Source of the DNA: Brevibacterium spongiae
GTDB taxonomy: Bacteria > Actinomycetota > Actinomycetes > Actinomycetales > Brevibacteriaceae
Reading direction: 5' to 3'
Length of the DNA stretch: 64,000 nt
Assembly (NCBI RefSeq): GCF_026168515.1
Contig: NZ_CP093443.1
Location: 3,038,001 to 3,102,000, forward strand
Under the pieces are notes generated by a model, which saw only the letters and a list, made by a program, of their open reading frames with translations, searched no databases and was not told the origin of the DNA. A program made the translations under genes and the position numbers. Positions 27,017-35,872 of the stretch are shown one piece after another. Numbering within the stretch: position 1 is the first letter of the stretch; every line of letters starts with the position of its first letter.

Positions 27017-27232
27017 ATGGATCTGCTGATTCTGTTCATGATTGCAGTGATGTTTTCGACTGTTGTCTTCTTCATCGGTCGATTCGCCTGCCCGAAGCAT
27101 GACCGCGTGCCGCTCATCGAGGTCGACCATGTGCTGCTGTGGACGACCCTGCGTCGCGGTTGGCATGCACTCGGCTCGTTCGGTCCGCTCACCCATTACC
27201 CTGATGATCCGGGTGGCGCGGCTCGCGCCTGA
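27017..27232 (+). CDS. Small predicted membrane protein
   Basis: 71 aa with one N-terminal hydrophobic helix (residues 3-21), then a hydrophilic tail with a single Cys. A purine-rich GAGGGGG lies five bases before the ATG. No family recognised. The strength of the ribosome-binding site is the main support. Confidence 0.45.
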   Translation: MDLLILFMIAVMFSTVVFFIGRFACPKHDRVPLIEVDHVLLWTTLRRGWHALGSFGPLTHYPDDPGGAARA

Positions 27233-27321
27233 GACCGGACCAAGACGGTGCCGACGTCGCACGGTGAGGCGGGCGACTCTGACCCGGTGGTGCTGACTTC
27301 CGCTGTTGTTAGAGTGGCAGG

Positions 27322-27846
27322 ATGACTTCCTCTGCAGAGCCGCGACGGAACCCACCGAGCGAGTTTGCCGCGCTCGTCTTCGCGATCGCGTCGATCCTGA
27401 TCTTTCTCGGGTTCTCCGTCTGGTTCTGGGTGCAGGCTCCGGACACCGTGGCCACTCACTTCGACTCTGCCGGGCAGCCCGATGACTGGTCGTCGAAGAC
27501 CGGGCTCCTCGGGATCTTCGTGCCTTTGGGTGTCGGCCTGCCCCTGCTCTTCTCGATCCGCTGGATCTGGGCGAGGCTTCCGATCAGTCTCATCAACATG
27601 CCGTCGAAGGACTATTGGCTCGAGCGCGGGGAGCGCACGTTTCTCTTCGACTGTCTCATGGAATTCATGCGCATCGTCGGCGGTCTGCTCGCCCTGCTGT
27701 TCGCCTCGATCCTCGTCATCATCATGAGGGAGGCGCGCACGGCGACGATGCCGGAGTGGATGACGCTTGTTCCCACGGCGATCTTCCTCATCGCGACCGG
27801 ACTCGCCGTGTGGCGGCTCTACCGCAGGCTCACCCCGCCGAGATGA
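27322..27846 (+). CDS. DUF1648 domain membrane protein
   Basis: 174 aa with four predicted membrane helices (about 16-38, 60-80, 112-132 and 142-160). The loop VATHFDSAGQPDDWSSKTGL is the DUF1648 signature. It starts just after GGCAGG, with a TTAGAGT hexamer region upstream that could be a close -10. Function unknown. Confidence 0.8.
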   Translation: MTSSAEPRRNPPSEFAALVFAIASILIFLGFSVWFWVQAPDTVATHFDSAGQPDDWSSKTGLLGIFVPLGVGLPLLFSIRWIWARLPISLINMPSKDYWLERGERTFLFDCLMEFMRIVGGLLALLFASILVIIMREARTATMPEWMTLVPTAIFLIATGLAVWRLYRRLTPPR

Positions 27847-27952
27847 CCGCGCGGTCGAATTCGACCGCGGGATCGCGAACGCTTACGCCCGCCGAGGTGA
27901 CCGATCAGAGGTCAGGGCCGCCTCGGCGAACGGGCTGAGATCGTGACCAGGA

Positions 27953-28693
27953 TCAGACTGTGACATCCTGCGGCAGGAAGACGGAGGCGTCCCAGTTCTG
28001 CATCGCGTGCGCCGAGGCCCAGAAGTGCAGTTCGTACGTGCATGCCTGTTCGAAGGCTGCCCGCATGCGGGTGGCTTCTTCACTGGTGGCCTTCGCGAAT
28101 TCCTGTTCGAGGATCTGCACGGCGTGGCGGGTCGAATCGTCGAATTCCGGTGAGTCGTAGGTCTGCACCCATGTCCGGTACGGGTGGTCCTCGGACATCT
28201 GTCCGGCTTCTTCGACGAGCACCTTGCCCATGTGGGCGTATACCCAGAAGCACGGCAGGACTGCGGCCACGCCTTCCCCGTATGAGCGGCTGGCGGCCGT
28301 GGCGACGAGGAATGACACGTAGCCGAGCGTCGTCGGCGAGGCCTTGAACCGGGAGCCTGAGGTGGTGAGTTCGTTCAGGTCTGCTGCGAGCCTCGGGTCG
28401 GCGAGCAGCTCCTCGTGCATTCCCTCTTCGACCGTGATCGCCTCGGCGGCGGATCCGGCCCAGAAACGGGATTCGTCGCGGTCGACGGTCTTCGCAGCCA
28501 GGAACGACATGGCCTTGGCATAGCCGCTGAGATAGATGCTGTCCTGGGAGATGTAGTTGACGAAGGCCCTCGTGTCCAGGGTGCCGTCGGCGAGTTGGGC
28601 GAGGAACGGCAGCGCTTCGATCTGTGTGACGATCGGGCGGACGCGGTCCCAGAGCTGAGTGGTCTGCGGTCCGGCGGCGAAGTTGACGGTCAT
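27953..28693 (-). CDS. tenA: Thiaminase II / pyrimidine salvage enzyme TenA
   Basis: 246 aa from ATG 28693 with AAGGAG upstream; the frame is open to 29002. Helical bundle family that hydrolyses thiamine breakdown products to regenerate HMP. Active-site Cys is in VAAVLPCFWVYAHMG, and the C-terminal YELHFWASAHAMQNW is conserved. Fourth gene after thiM-thiE-thiD, 83 bases downstream with its own ribosome-binding site. Confidence 0.93.
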   Translation of the reverse strand: MTVNFAAGPQTTQLWDRVRPIVTQIEALPFLAQLADGTLDTRAFVNYISQDSIYLSGYAKAMSFLAAKTVDRDESRFWAGSAAEAITVEEGMHEELLADPRLAADLNELTTSGSRFKASPTTLGYVSFLVATAASRSYGEGVAAVLPCFWVYAHMGKVLVEEAGQMSEDHPYRTWVQTYDSPEFDDSTRHAVQILEQEFAKATSEEATRMRAAFEQACTYELHFWASAHAMQNWDASVFLPQDVTV

Positions 28694-28746
28694 AGGAACT
28701 CCTTTGTACTCATTCGGTCTGTGCTCTAGCGGTCGTGTGCTCAGGC

Positions 28747-28779
28747 GGGAATGCGTCGTCAAGTGGGAATGCGTCGTCA
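28747..28779 (-). repeat. 18-bp tandem duplication carrying repeated thiD stop codons
   Basis: The 15-mer GGGAATGCGTCGTCA occurs at 28747-28761 and 28765-28779 (plus strand), period 18. Read on the thiD strand it puts in-frame TGA codons at 0, +18 and +36. Confidence 0.8.
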
Positions 28780-29652
28780 GGCGGGCGACCCGCGAACGAT
28801 GTCGACCTGATGGTCGACGGGACCGTGCGCCCCTTCCGGGTCGATGCTGACCTGCCAGTCCGCGGCCGATCTCAGGGCTCTGGCCAGGTATTCCAGGGCA
28901 TTGCCGACGGCCTCGCCGAGGAGGTCGAACCCGATCCCGGCACGTCCACTTCCGTGTCCGAGGACGGCCGCTTCGGCGGTGATGGCCGCCGAGAGGGTGC
29001 ACCCGGTTCCGTGGGTGTTCGCAGTCGCCACGCGGGGGTGGGTGAACTCGCGGATCTGCCCGTCACGGGTGGCGAGGATGTCGGTGACGTCCCCGTCGGT
29101 GCCGTGCCCGCCCTTGAGGAGGACGGCGCCGGGGCCACGCTCGAGCAGTCGAAGTGCCTGGTCACGCATCTGGTCCGGCGCCTGCGCTTCGGGCTCGTCG
29201 TCGGACAGGAGCAGAGCCGCCTCGGGGAGGTTGGGGGTGATGAGGTCGGCGACGGGCAACAGGTGGGTGCGAACCGCGTCGACGGCGTCGGCGGCGAGCA
29301 GGCGGTGACCGGAGGTCGCGATCATCACCGGGTCGACGGTGAAGAAGCCGAGCGAACCCGCGGCGGCGCGGGAAACGACGAGCTCGACGAGTGACCGGCT
29401 GCCGAGCATCCCGGACTTCGTGGCATCGACGGGCATATCGTTCAGCACGGAGTCGAACTGGTCGGCGACGAAATCATCGTCGATCGGGTAGACCCGGGAG
29501 ACGCCGTGCGTGTTCTGCGCAACGAGGGCGGTGATGACACTCGTGCCCAGGGTCTTCCGTGCGGTGAAGGTCTTGAGGTCGGCGTGGATTCCGGCGCCCC
29601 CGGACGGGTCGGTGCCGGCGATGGTCAGAGCGATCGGCGGGCGAGTGGTCAT
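28777..29652 (-). CDS. thiD: Hydroxymethylpyrimidine (phosphate) kinase ThiD
   Basis: 291 aa, ribokinase superfamily. Phosphorylates HMP and HMP-P. The N-terminal [19 protein letters not shown] and anion-hole/catalytic [13 protein letters not shown] motifs are intact, with VLLKGGHG between. The ATG overlaps the thiE stop by four bases. Its 3' end carries an 18-bp tandem duplication containing extra in-frame stops. Confidence 0.95.
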   Translation of the reverse strand: MTTRPPIALTIAGTDPSGGAGIHADLKTFTARKTLGTSVITALVAQNTHGVSRVYPIDDDFVADQFDSVLNDMPVDATKSGMLGSRSLVELVVSRAAAGSLGFFTVDPVMIATSGHRLLAADAVDAVRTHLLPVADLITPNLPEAALLLSDDEPEAQAPDQMRDQALRLLERGPGAVLLKGGHGTDGDVTDILATRDGQIREFTHPRVATANTHGTGCTLSAAITAEAAVLGHGSGRAGIGFDLLGEAVGNALEYLARALRSAADWQVSIDPEGAHGPVDHQVDIVRGSPA

Positions 29653-30395
29653 GACTGACCGCCGGCAAACGCTGCGAGCAGTTCAGCGGCTGCGGCCTGC
29701 GGGTCGCCGGCCATGCAGATCGCCGAGACCACACAGATCCCGAGCAGTCCGCGCCCACGCAGGTCAGGGGCCCGATCGATGCTGATGCCGCCGATCGCGA
29801 CGGCGGGGATGCCGGCTTTCGTGACCAGTTCGCCGAGGCGGTCCGGTCCGATTCCGTCCGGGGCGTCGGCCTTCGTCGTGGTGTCATAGACCGGCCCGAT
29901 GCCGACGAGATCGACGACTCCCGAGTCGCGGGCGGCGTCGAATTCGTCGCTGCTGGCGGCCGAGAGACCGATGAGCGGTGCTTCGCCCAGGGCGGCGCGC
30001 ACCTCGGCGACGGTGGTGTCGGTCTGGCCGACGTGGATGTGGATGTCCTCGCCTTCGTCGATGAGGCGACGGGCCACCTCGACGCGATCATTGAGGACGA
30101 CGGGCACGGTGCGGTCGGTGCCGCGGGTGGCGGCGTCGACGGCGGCGATGACCTGACGTGTGAGTGAGTAGAATTCGCCGTCGTCGATGTCCTTGTCGCG
30201 AACCTGGACGATGCCCACTCCCCCTGCGACGGCGGCCTGCACGGTCTCGGCGACGGTGCGCCCGGCGGCCGCGCATTGGGCGGAGTCGGTGACGAGGTAG
30301 AGGCGGGTATCGATGCCTGCGAAGCGACTGTTTGCGCCTGCGACGCGGTCGGTCGCGTACGGGCTTTCGGCAGTGTGCGCGGACCCCGCGGTCAT
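29649..30395 (-). CDS. thiE: Thiamine-phosphate synthase ThiE
   Basis: 248 aa TIM barrel joining HMP-PP and thiazole phosphate. [23 protein letters not shown] and the C-terminal AIGGIS and VVSAI phosphate-binding segments are visible. The first 30 residues are a variable extension. The start overlaps the thiM stop by four bases; the stop overlaps thiD. Confidence 0.94.
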   Translation of the reverse strand: MTAGSAHTAESPYATDRVAGANSRFAGIDTRLYLVTDSAQCAAAGRTVAETVQAAVAGGVGIVQVRDKDIDDGEFYSLTRQVIAAVDAATRGTDRTVPVVLNDRVEVARRLIDEGEDIHIHVGQTDTTVAEVRAALGEAPLIGLSAASSDEFDAARDSGVVDLVGIGPVYDTTTKADAPDGIGPDRLGELVTKAGIPAVAIGGISIDRAPDLRGRGLLGICVVSAICMAGDPQAAAAELLAAFAGGQS

Positions 30396-31306
30396 GCCTG
30401 CACGCCTTCGCTCGCGTCGAGTGCATCGATGCTGACCCGCGCTCCGGCCAGACGGTCGCCGTCGACGGCGTAGAGCGCGTCGAGGAAGTTCACGGAGTAG
30501 CTGCCCGGTCCCTTCGCCCCGTCGGCGGCGAGTTCCCCGGCGACCGCGAAGTGCGCGTGGGCGGCGACGACGGCTTCGAACCTCGCCGAGGCGGCTTGAC
30601 TGTCCGCGGCCTGTTCCGGTGCGTGCACGGCTGAGGCATCAGCGTCGGGATCGGCGAGTCCGGTGCGGGCCGCGGCGAGGTAGGCGCTGGTGACGGCACC
30701 GAGGGAGCAACCGGTGCCGATGACCAGCGGCATGAGTTCGTATCCGCCGGAGACGCGGGCGACGTGGTCGGTGCCATCGATATGGGCGACGACGGCGTCG
30801 GTGGGACCGGAAACGGCAACGATCGCGCCGGTTTCCCGGGCCAGTTTCGCTGCGGCCGGCAGGACGGCGTCGACTTCGTCGGTGGAGTCGACTCCGCGAC
30901 CGCCGAGGCCGACTCCGGCGAGTGCGGCGATCTCGGAGGCGTTGCCGCGGATGGCGGTCGGGTGATCGGCGGCGGCGCGGCGGATGCGGGAGGTGCGGAA
31001 GTCGACGGCTCCGACGCTCACTGGGTCGAGGACCCAGGGCTTGCCGGCGGCATTCGCAACGTCGATGGCGGCGTCGGCAGCAAGCAGCTGATGGTTCGAG
31101 GCGGTGCCGAAGTTGATGAGGATCCCGCTGGCGATGCCGGCGAACTGTCCTGCATCGGCTTCATGGTCGAGCATCGCCGGGGACGCGCCGACGGCCAGGA
31201 GCACGTTCGCGCTGAATTGCTGCACGACGGTGTTCGTGATGCATTGGATGAGCGGGTTGGACGCACGCAGTCGTGCGTTGGCAGAACGCAGGTCGAAGTC
31301 AACCAT
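30392..31306 (-). CDS. thiM: Hydroxyethylthiazole kinase ThiM
   Basis: 304 aa. Phosphorylates the thiazole alcohol for salvage. NPLIQCITNTVVQQFSANVLLAVGASP is the family N-terminus, and VIGTGCSLGAVTSAYLA carries the active-site Cys. An Ala/Asp-rich insert (residues 220-245) is atypical. It is the first gene after a TPP riboswitch. Confidence 0.94.
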   Translation of the reverse strand: MVDFDLRSANARLRASNPLIQCITNTVVQQFSANVLLAVGASPAMLDHEADAGQFAGIASGILINFGTASNHQLLAADAAIDVANAAGKPWVLDPVSVGAVDFRTSRIRRAAADHPTAIRGNASEIAALAGVGLGGRGVDSTDEVDAVLPAAAKLARETGAIVAVSGPTDAVVAHIDGTDHVARVSGGYELMPLVIGTGCSLGAVTSAYLAAARTGLADPDADASAVHAPEQAADSQAASARFEAVVAAHAHFAVAGELAADGAKGPGSYSVNFLDALYAVDGDRLAGARVSIDALDASEGVQA

Positions 31307-31311
31307 GACGA

Positions 31312-31416
31312 TCCCTTCGCTAGTATGGCCCAGATCAGGTTCGATGGGTGTTCTCTCAGCCTCGGTGTCCTCCGCGCGCAGCGTCTCGGTGCGAACGGAT
31401 CCTCATGAGGCACCCC
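31312..31416 (-). ncRNA. TPP riboswitch (THI element) of thiM-thiE-thiD
   Basis: On the minus strand the consensus blocks appear in order: GGGGTGCC at the 5' end, GGCTGAGAGAACACCC, then GAACCTGATCTGGGC and the ATACTAGCGAAGGGA 3' block. The P1, P2 and P4/P5 pairings of the THI element can be drawn. AAGGGA is also next to the thiM ATG (31306), so ligand binding probably hides the ribosome-binding site. Confidence 0.95.
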
Positions 31417-31690
31417 ATGTCAATGGCTCCGACTGTATCAGCACCACCGGACACGAGCGACTTCTTCGATGTCGAAAGAACAATGACGGATGAGGGGCAC
31501 CAAAGATACTCACTCACCATGGTTGCCGTTGGTCCCCCATACCAGAACTATTGCGGGGAAATCTGTGCTGTGAGAATATTGAGGTGGTAGCGAGGAGGTC
31601 ACCTCCTAGAGCGCCAAGTCGCAAGCCCACGTCTCAGACGTGGGTTTTTGCGTTGGGCCTCGTGTCAGAGACGCTGGGTAGAGTTCGACC
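31417..31690 (+). other. Spacer between the thi riboswitch and the DUF3800 gene
   Basis: Contains the thi promoter (minus) and the promoter and leader of the DUF3800 gene (plus). The only clear structures are the two hairpins at 31593-31652. The DUF3800 ATG has only a weak purine tract (GGGTAGAG) upstream. Confidence 0.6.
31593..31652 (+). ncRNA. Two-hairpin leader before the DUF3800 gene
   Basis: Hairpin 1: AGGAGGT-C-ACCTCCT (31593-31607). Hairpin 2: CGCAA (31620-31624) pairs with TTGCG (31648-31652), enclosing CCCACGTCT-C-AGACGTGGG (31626-31644) with TTT on the 3' side. It ends 38 bases before the ATG. Rfam, as I recall it, has several families named DUF3800-I onward for structured RNAs next to such genes. 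Membership here is inferred from context. Confidence 0.6.
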
Positions 31691-32584
31691 ATGTTGCTCG
31701 CCTATATCGATGAGATCGGTGAACCTGGCCCTTACGTTGCAAAAGACCACCCAAAGTTCAACACAAACCCGGTCTTCGGCTACGCAGGCTTCGTCATCCC
31801 CGAAAACTCGGCTCGAAGATTCGGGCAGATCTTCACTGCAGAGAAGCGACGTGTCTTTGCCAGCGAACTGCGGGGCATAGACAACCCGGGCCGCTGGGAG
31901 CGCAAGGGATCAGATATCTTCACTCCAGACGCTTGGCGAAGCTACGGTGAGCAGATCCGTGTCTTTCGCGGGCTGATCAACAGGCTCGCAGAACTGAGTG
32001 GACGAGTCTTCTTCTATGCCGAACAGAAGGAAGTCGGCACCAGGAAGCAAGTGCGGCTCTCCGATGAGCAACGCGAAGCTTCAGCTATGCGAGAGTCGGT
32101 CAATCGTCTCTGTCGTCACGCTGACAATTGCGGCGAAAATCTACTGATGCTGATGGACCAGATCAATGAGAAGCAACGGGCTGCAAGAGTAGCGACGATA
32201 TACGCACACATATTCTCGCGTTCCCAAGAGTTTAGGGAAATGAATGCTGCCATTGAGCCGCCCATGCACATTGACAGCGCTCTCAGCTCCAATATTCAGT
32301 TTGCCGATTGGATTGCAGCCGCCGTCAGCCGAGCGATCGACTACCAACTCGAACGCGAGTCAAAGTACAGCTGGATACCTCAAGCCCTGAGCAATCACAT
32401 GCACCATCGCATCACCTATGAATCCAAGCTTCGCCTTTGGCAGAGCTCGCTCAATGATCTCAACAACTTTGACATCTTTAAGTCCGAGCGCCCAGTCCAA
32501 GAGAAAACGGGCTCTGGAGGCATGAGTCCCGAGGACCTCGCGAAGCTCGAAAAGATCAAGCACGCGACGATGAAGAGAAGATAG
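31691..32584 (+). CDS. DUF3800 domain protein
   Basis: 297 aa. N-terminal LLAYIDEIGEPG carries the first acidic residues of the DUF3800 fold (RNase H-like). The later LLMLMDQI and QFADWIAAAVSRAIDYQLE match its second acidic block. The composition is more AT-rich and Lys-rich than neighbouring genes, which suggests acquisition. Its role is unknown; it may act with the structured RNA in its leader. Confidence 0.8.
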   Translation: MLLAYIDEIGEPGPYVAKDHPKFNTNPVFGYAGFVIPENSARRFGQIFTAEKRRVFASELRGIDNPGRWERKGSDIFTPDAWRSYGEQIRVFRGLINRLAELSGRVFFYAEQKEVGTRKQVRLSDEQREASAMRESVNRLCRHADNCGENLLMLMDQINEKQRAARVATIYAHIFSRSQEFREMNAAIEPPMHIDSALSSNIQFADWIAAAVSRAIDYQLERESKYSWIPQALSNHMHHRITYESKLRLWQSSLNDLNNFDIFKSERPVQEKTGSGGMSPEDLAKLEKIKHATMKRR

Positions 32585-32595
32585 TCATCCCACCC

Positions 32596-33060
32596 CTAGT
32601 CGGCCCGGTGCGCCCACTTCTCGTCCGGCATTCCGGGACCCTTCGACGCCGTGACCACCTCAGGGACGCGATCACAGGCGGTGCACTCGAGCCCCGAATG
32701 CACCTCGCCGTCGCAGTCGTCGTGGCGGTAGATGATCGGACGACCACCCGGCGCCTCCCACCGATCGCCCCAGTCGGTGAAGGCGACGAGCACTCCACGC
32801 AGGTCGCGCCCCTTGTCGGTGAGGTGGTATTCGGCTCCCCCGGAGGCCGATTCCCTGGTCATGATTCCCGAGGCGACGAGACTCTCGAGCCTGGTCGTCA
32901 GCACATTGGTCGCCACCCCCAGGCGCTTCTGGAAGTCTCCGAACCGCGTGACTCCCGCGAACAGTGCATTGCGGATGATGAGCAGACTCCATCTCTCGCC
33001 GACGATCTCCAGAGATCGCGCGATGGAGCACACTTCGTTGTCATATGTTCTGCCCAGCAT
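32596..33060 (-). CDS. HxlR-family transcriptional regulator
   Basis: 154 aa. Winged helix with the family pattern C-SIARSLEIVGERWSLLIIRNAL near the N-terminus (Cys11). The recognition region is FGDFQKRLGVATNVLTTRL, and the wing is EYHLTDKGRDLR. The C-terminal 30 residues contain a CxxC pair (LECTACDRV), possibly metal- or redox-sensing. Divergent from the SRPBCC gene with two operator-like repeats between. Confidence 0.92.
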   Translation of the reverse strand: MLGRTYDNEVCSIARSLEIVGERWSLLIIRNALFAGVTRFGDFQKRLGVATNVLTTRLESLVASGIMTRESASGGAEYHLTDKGRDLRGVLVAFTDWGDRWEAPGGRPIIYRHDDCDGEVHSGLECTACDRVPEVVTASKGPGMPDEKWAHRAD

Positions 33061-33080
33061 GGAAACGATTCTACCCTTTT

Positions 33081-33138
33081 ACTTGCATGATGAAAGTGGC
33101 CGTGAGACTATCGTGTCACCGACTTGCATGAAGCAAGT
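33081..33138. promoter_or_regulatory. Paired HxlR operator candidates
   Basis: ACTTGCATGATGAAAGT (33081-33097) and ACTTGCATGAAGCAAGT (33122-33138) are 41 bases apart. The second is a perfect ACTTGC-N5-GCAAGT inverted repeat, the first is imperfect. Both fall in the 114-base divergent gap, so binding would control both genes. Confidence 0.7.
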
Positions 33139-33174
33139 TGAAAGAATGGCAGACAACGGCAAAGGAGCCTCGCC

Positions 33175-33684
33175 ATGTCCACGACCGAACCCACTGCTCG
33201 ACCCGACACAACTCAACAGCCTGATTTCACCTTCACCTACGAGGTGCCGCAGTCACCGAACGAGGTCTTCGACGCGGTGACGAATGTGCGCGGATGGTGG
33301 TCTCAGCGCATCGACGGGGCGACCGACCGCCTCGGCGAGTTCGTCTATACGGTTCCGCAGATCCACACCACCCGCGCCGAGATCATCGAACTGATCCCCG
33401 GGGAACGCGTTGTCTGGAGAATCCTCGACAATCGGTTCGGAGCATCTCCCGACCAAGTCGACGAATGGGCGGGGACGACCGTGCGCTTCGACATCGCGCC
33501 GACCACCGCAGGGACTCGGCTGACCTTCACTCACGTGGGGCTCACCTCGGCGCTGGATTGCTATGACGGCTGCGCGGAGGGGTGGACGGTCAACGCCCAC
33601 GACAGCCTGCACCGACTCATCACGACGGGGAAGGGAAACCCGATCACCCCTGAGGTCGAAGCCGATCTGCTCGCTGCCGGCTGA
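33175..33684 (+). CDS. SRPBCC (AHSA1/START-like) domain protein
   Basis: 169 aa helix-grip fold protein. FTYEVPQSPNEVFDAVTNVRGWWS is the N-terminal Bet v1-like strand and helix. GERVVWRIL and GTRLTFTHVGL are the later strands, and WTVNAHDSLHRLI is the C-terminal helix. It probably binds a hydrophobic ligand. It is the likely target of the divergent HxlR regulator. Confidence 0.85.
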   Translation: MSTTEPTARPDTTQQPDFTFTYEVPQSPNEVFDAVTNVRGWWSQRIDGATDRLGEFVYTVPQIHTTRAEIIELIPGERVVWRILDNRFGASPDQVDEWAGTTVRFDIAPTTAGTRLTFTHVGLTSALDCYDGCAEGWTVNAHDSLHRLITTGKGNPITPEVEADLLAAG

Positions 33685-33745
33685 CCGATTCCCACCTCAC
33701 CTATCCTCGGCGGCCCCACCGCCACCTGGCTTGCCTCCGGCTGAC

Positions 33746-34957
33746 CTACCCGCGCCCGACGTACCTCTGCCCGCGGCGGCTGAGTGCGTCGATGACCACA
33801 GCAGTGAGCAGCACGAGAGCCGTGATGATCTGCTGAGCATCAGAGTTGAAGCCGATGAGGTAGAGGCCATTGTTGATTGCGCCGACGACCAGCGCACCGA
33901 GCACGGCCGCCCACGCTGTTCCGCGACCGCCGAAGAGCGAGGTGCCGCCGATGACGGCCGCGGCGATCGCGTTGAGCAGGTCCTGGGTGCTCACCAGCGT
34001 CGATCCCGCGTTCGTCGTCACACCGGTCTTGATGAAGCCGAACAGCGCAGCGAGCACCCCGGCGGCCATGAATACGCTGATGCGCACCCAGGTCACCCGG
34101 ATGCCGGCACGCCTGGCGGCTTCGACCTTGCCGCCGACCGCGTAGATCGACCGACCGTAGCGGGTCTTGCGCAGCACCAGGTCGATGACGATGGCGATGA
34201 CCATCATAAGGAAGAACGGCATCGCCAGACCGAAGTCCTGGTTGACGAGGATGAGGAACCCGAACACGATCGCGGCCAAGAGCACGATGCGCACGATCAC
34301 CGAGGTCCAGCTCGGCGATGACAGACCCTCACGGTGACGACGCAGCTTCGAGTAGATGATGCCGGCGCCGAAGCCGATGACCGCGATCGCTCCGAAGACA
34401 TAGGCCCAGATGGCCGGGAAATAGTAGCTCGCGAAGTCGAAGGCGAACGTGTCCGACATCGACAGGTTCTTCTGCGTGCCCAAGGTCGTCAGCGTCAGGC
34501 CGGTGAAGGCGAGCAGGCCGGCCAAGGTGACGACGAAGGCGGGTATGCCGACGACGGCGAAGAACCAGCCCTGGATCGCACCGACGACGAGGCCGAGCAG
34601 CAGCATGATGACCAGCGCAATCAACGGAGGCACACCCTGCCGGACGACGAGCACACCGAGCAGCGAGGCGGCCAGGCCACCCAATTGCGCGAGCGAGAGG
34701 TCGATCTCACCGAGCAGCAGGATGAGGTTGATGCCCAGTGCCAGGATCGCGAGGAACGCGACCTGGGTGGAGAGGTTGACGAGGTTGGCAGGTGAGATGA
34801 AGTTGCTGTCAGCGGTCTGGAAGACGATGACGATGACGACGAGGGCGAGGATGACCGGGAACGACCCGAGCTGGCCCTCTTTGACGCGGCGGATGAACGT
34901 AGCGACGATGCCTTCGGAAGAGATCCGTTCGTCGGTGATGAAGGAATTGCGAGTCAT
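33746..34957 (-). CDS. Sugar ABC transporter permease (XylH-like)
   Basis: 403 aa, about ten membrane segments, BPD_transp_2 family. Conserved ALGINLILLLGEIDLSLA and the cytoplasmic coupling segment YAVGGKVEAARRAGI are present. It works as a homodimer with the ATPase encoded upstream; the start overlaps that stop by four bases. The XylH resemblance suggests a pentose such as xylose, but the substrate is inferred. Confidence 0.9.
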   Translation of the reverse strand: MTRNSFITDERISSEGIVATFIRRVKEGQLGSFPVILALVVIVIVFQTADSNFISPANLVNLSTQVAFLAILALGINLILLLGEIDLSLAQLGGLAASLLGVLVVRQGVPPLIALVIMLLLGLVVGAIQGWFFAVVGIPAFVVTLAGLLAFTGLTLTTLGTQKNLSMSDTFAFDFASYYFPAIWAYVFGAIAVIGFGAGIIYSKLRRHREGLSSPSWTSVIVRIVLLAAIVFGFLILVNQDFGLAMPFFLMMVIAIVIDLVLRKTRYGRSIYAVGGKVEAARRAGIRVTWVRISVFMAAGVLAALFGFIKTGVTTNAGSTLVSTQDLLNAIAAAVIGGTSLFGGRGTAWAAVLGALVVGAINNGLYLIGFNSDAQQIITALVLLTAVVIDALSRRGQRYVGRG

Positions 34958-35778
34958 CGGCGTTCACCCCTTCGTGCCGCGCGCTTCGTCACGACGTTGT
35001 CGCTGGCTCCGGTGATCGCGGCGACGAGCACATCGGTGCGTTCGTCGCCGGGGAAGTCGCCGGCGTCCTTGCCCAGGCGCAGCACGTGCACCCGGTCGCA
35101 CACGGCCTGCACGTCGGCCATGTTGTGGCTGACGAGCAGCACCCCGAGATCGCGTTCCTTGAGCCTCTCGATGAGGTTGAGCACCTCGGCCGTCTGGGCC
35201 ACGCCGAGGGCAGCCGTCGGCTCGTCGAGCATGACCAGCGAGGGTTCGCCGAGGAGGGACCGGGCGATCGCGACTGTCTGACGTTGCCCGCCGGACAGAG
35301 CTGCGATCGGTACGCGCACGCTCGGGATCTTTGCCGACAGGCTGCGCAGCAGCTCCCAGGATTTGGCTTCCATGGCCACCTCGTCGAGGACTCCCCCACG
35401 CGTCTTCTCGTGTCCGAGGAAGAGGTTGGCGACGACATCGAGGTTCTCACACAGTGAGAGGTCCTGGAACACCGTGGCCACTCCGGCCTTCTGTGCGTCC
35501 TTCGGCGAAGAGAATCTCTGCGCCGTGCCGTTCATGATGAGTTCGCCTTCATCAGCGGAGTGGACTCCGGCGATGACCTTGATGAGGGTCGATTTGCCGG
35601 CGCCGTTGTCGCCGACGAGTCCGACGACTTCACCGCGGCCGACGGTGAGATGGATGTCGGTCAGGGCTTGGACGGCGCCGAACCGTTTGTTGATTCCGCG
35701 CAGTTCGAGCACGGTGTCGCTGCCGCTTCCCGGCTCTCGCGCTGCGGCGGGAGCCGGTTCAGGTTTCTCAGGTGTCAT
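34954..35778 (-). CDS. Sugar ABC transporter ATP-binding protein (single-domain)
   Basis: 274 aa with one ABC domain: Walker A GDNGAGKSTLI, signature ALSGGQRQTVAIAR, Walker B LVMLDEPTAAL, H-loop VSHNM. Xylose and ribose importers usually have two fused ABC domains; this one has a single domain and so must dimerise. The first 20 residues are a Pro/Ala-rich extension. Second gene of the transport cassette. Confidence 0.9.
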   Translation of the reverse strand: MTPEKPEPAPAAAREPGSGSDTVLELRGINKRFGAVQALTDIHLTVGRGEVVGLVGDNGAGKSTLIKVIAGVHSADEGELIMNGTAQRFSSPKDAQKAGVATVFQDLSLCENLDVVANLFLGHEKTRGGVLDEVAMEAKSWELLRSLSAKIPSVRVPIAALSGGQRQTVAIARSLLGEPSLVMLDEPTAALGVAQTAEVLNLIERLKERDLGVLLVSHNMADVQAVCDRVHVLRLGKDAGDFPGDERTDVLVAAITGASDNVVTKRAARRGERR

Positions 35779-35872
35779 CTGTTCCTACTTGTCGCTGTCG
35801 ATGACCTCGGTGGCCGGCGACCGATGAGGCCGCCGGCACGAGGTCGGTCATTGCGTGTCACTGCAGCGCTGG

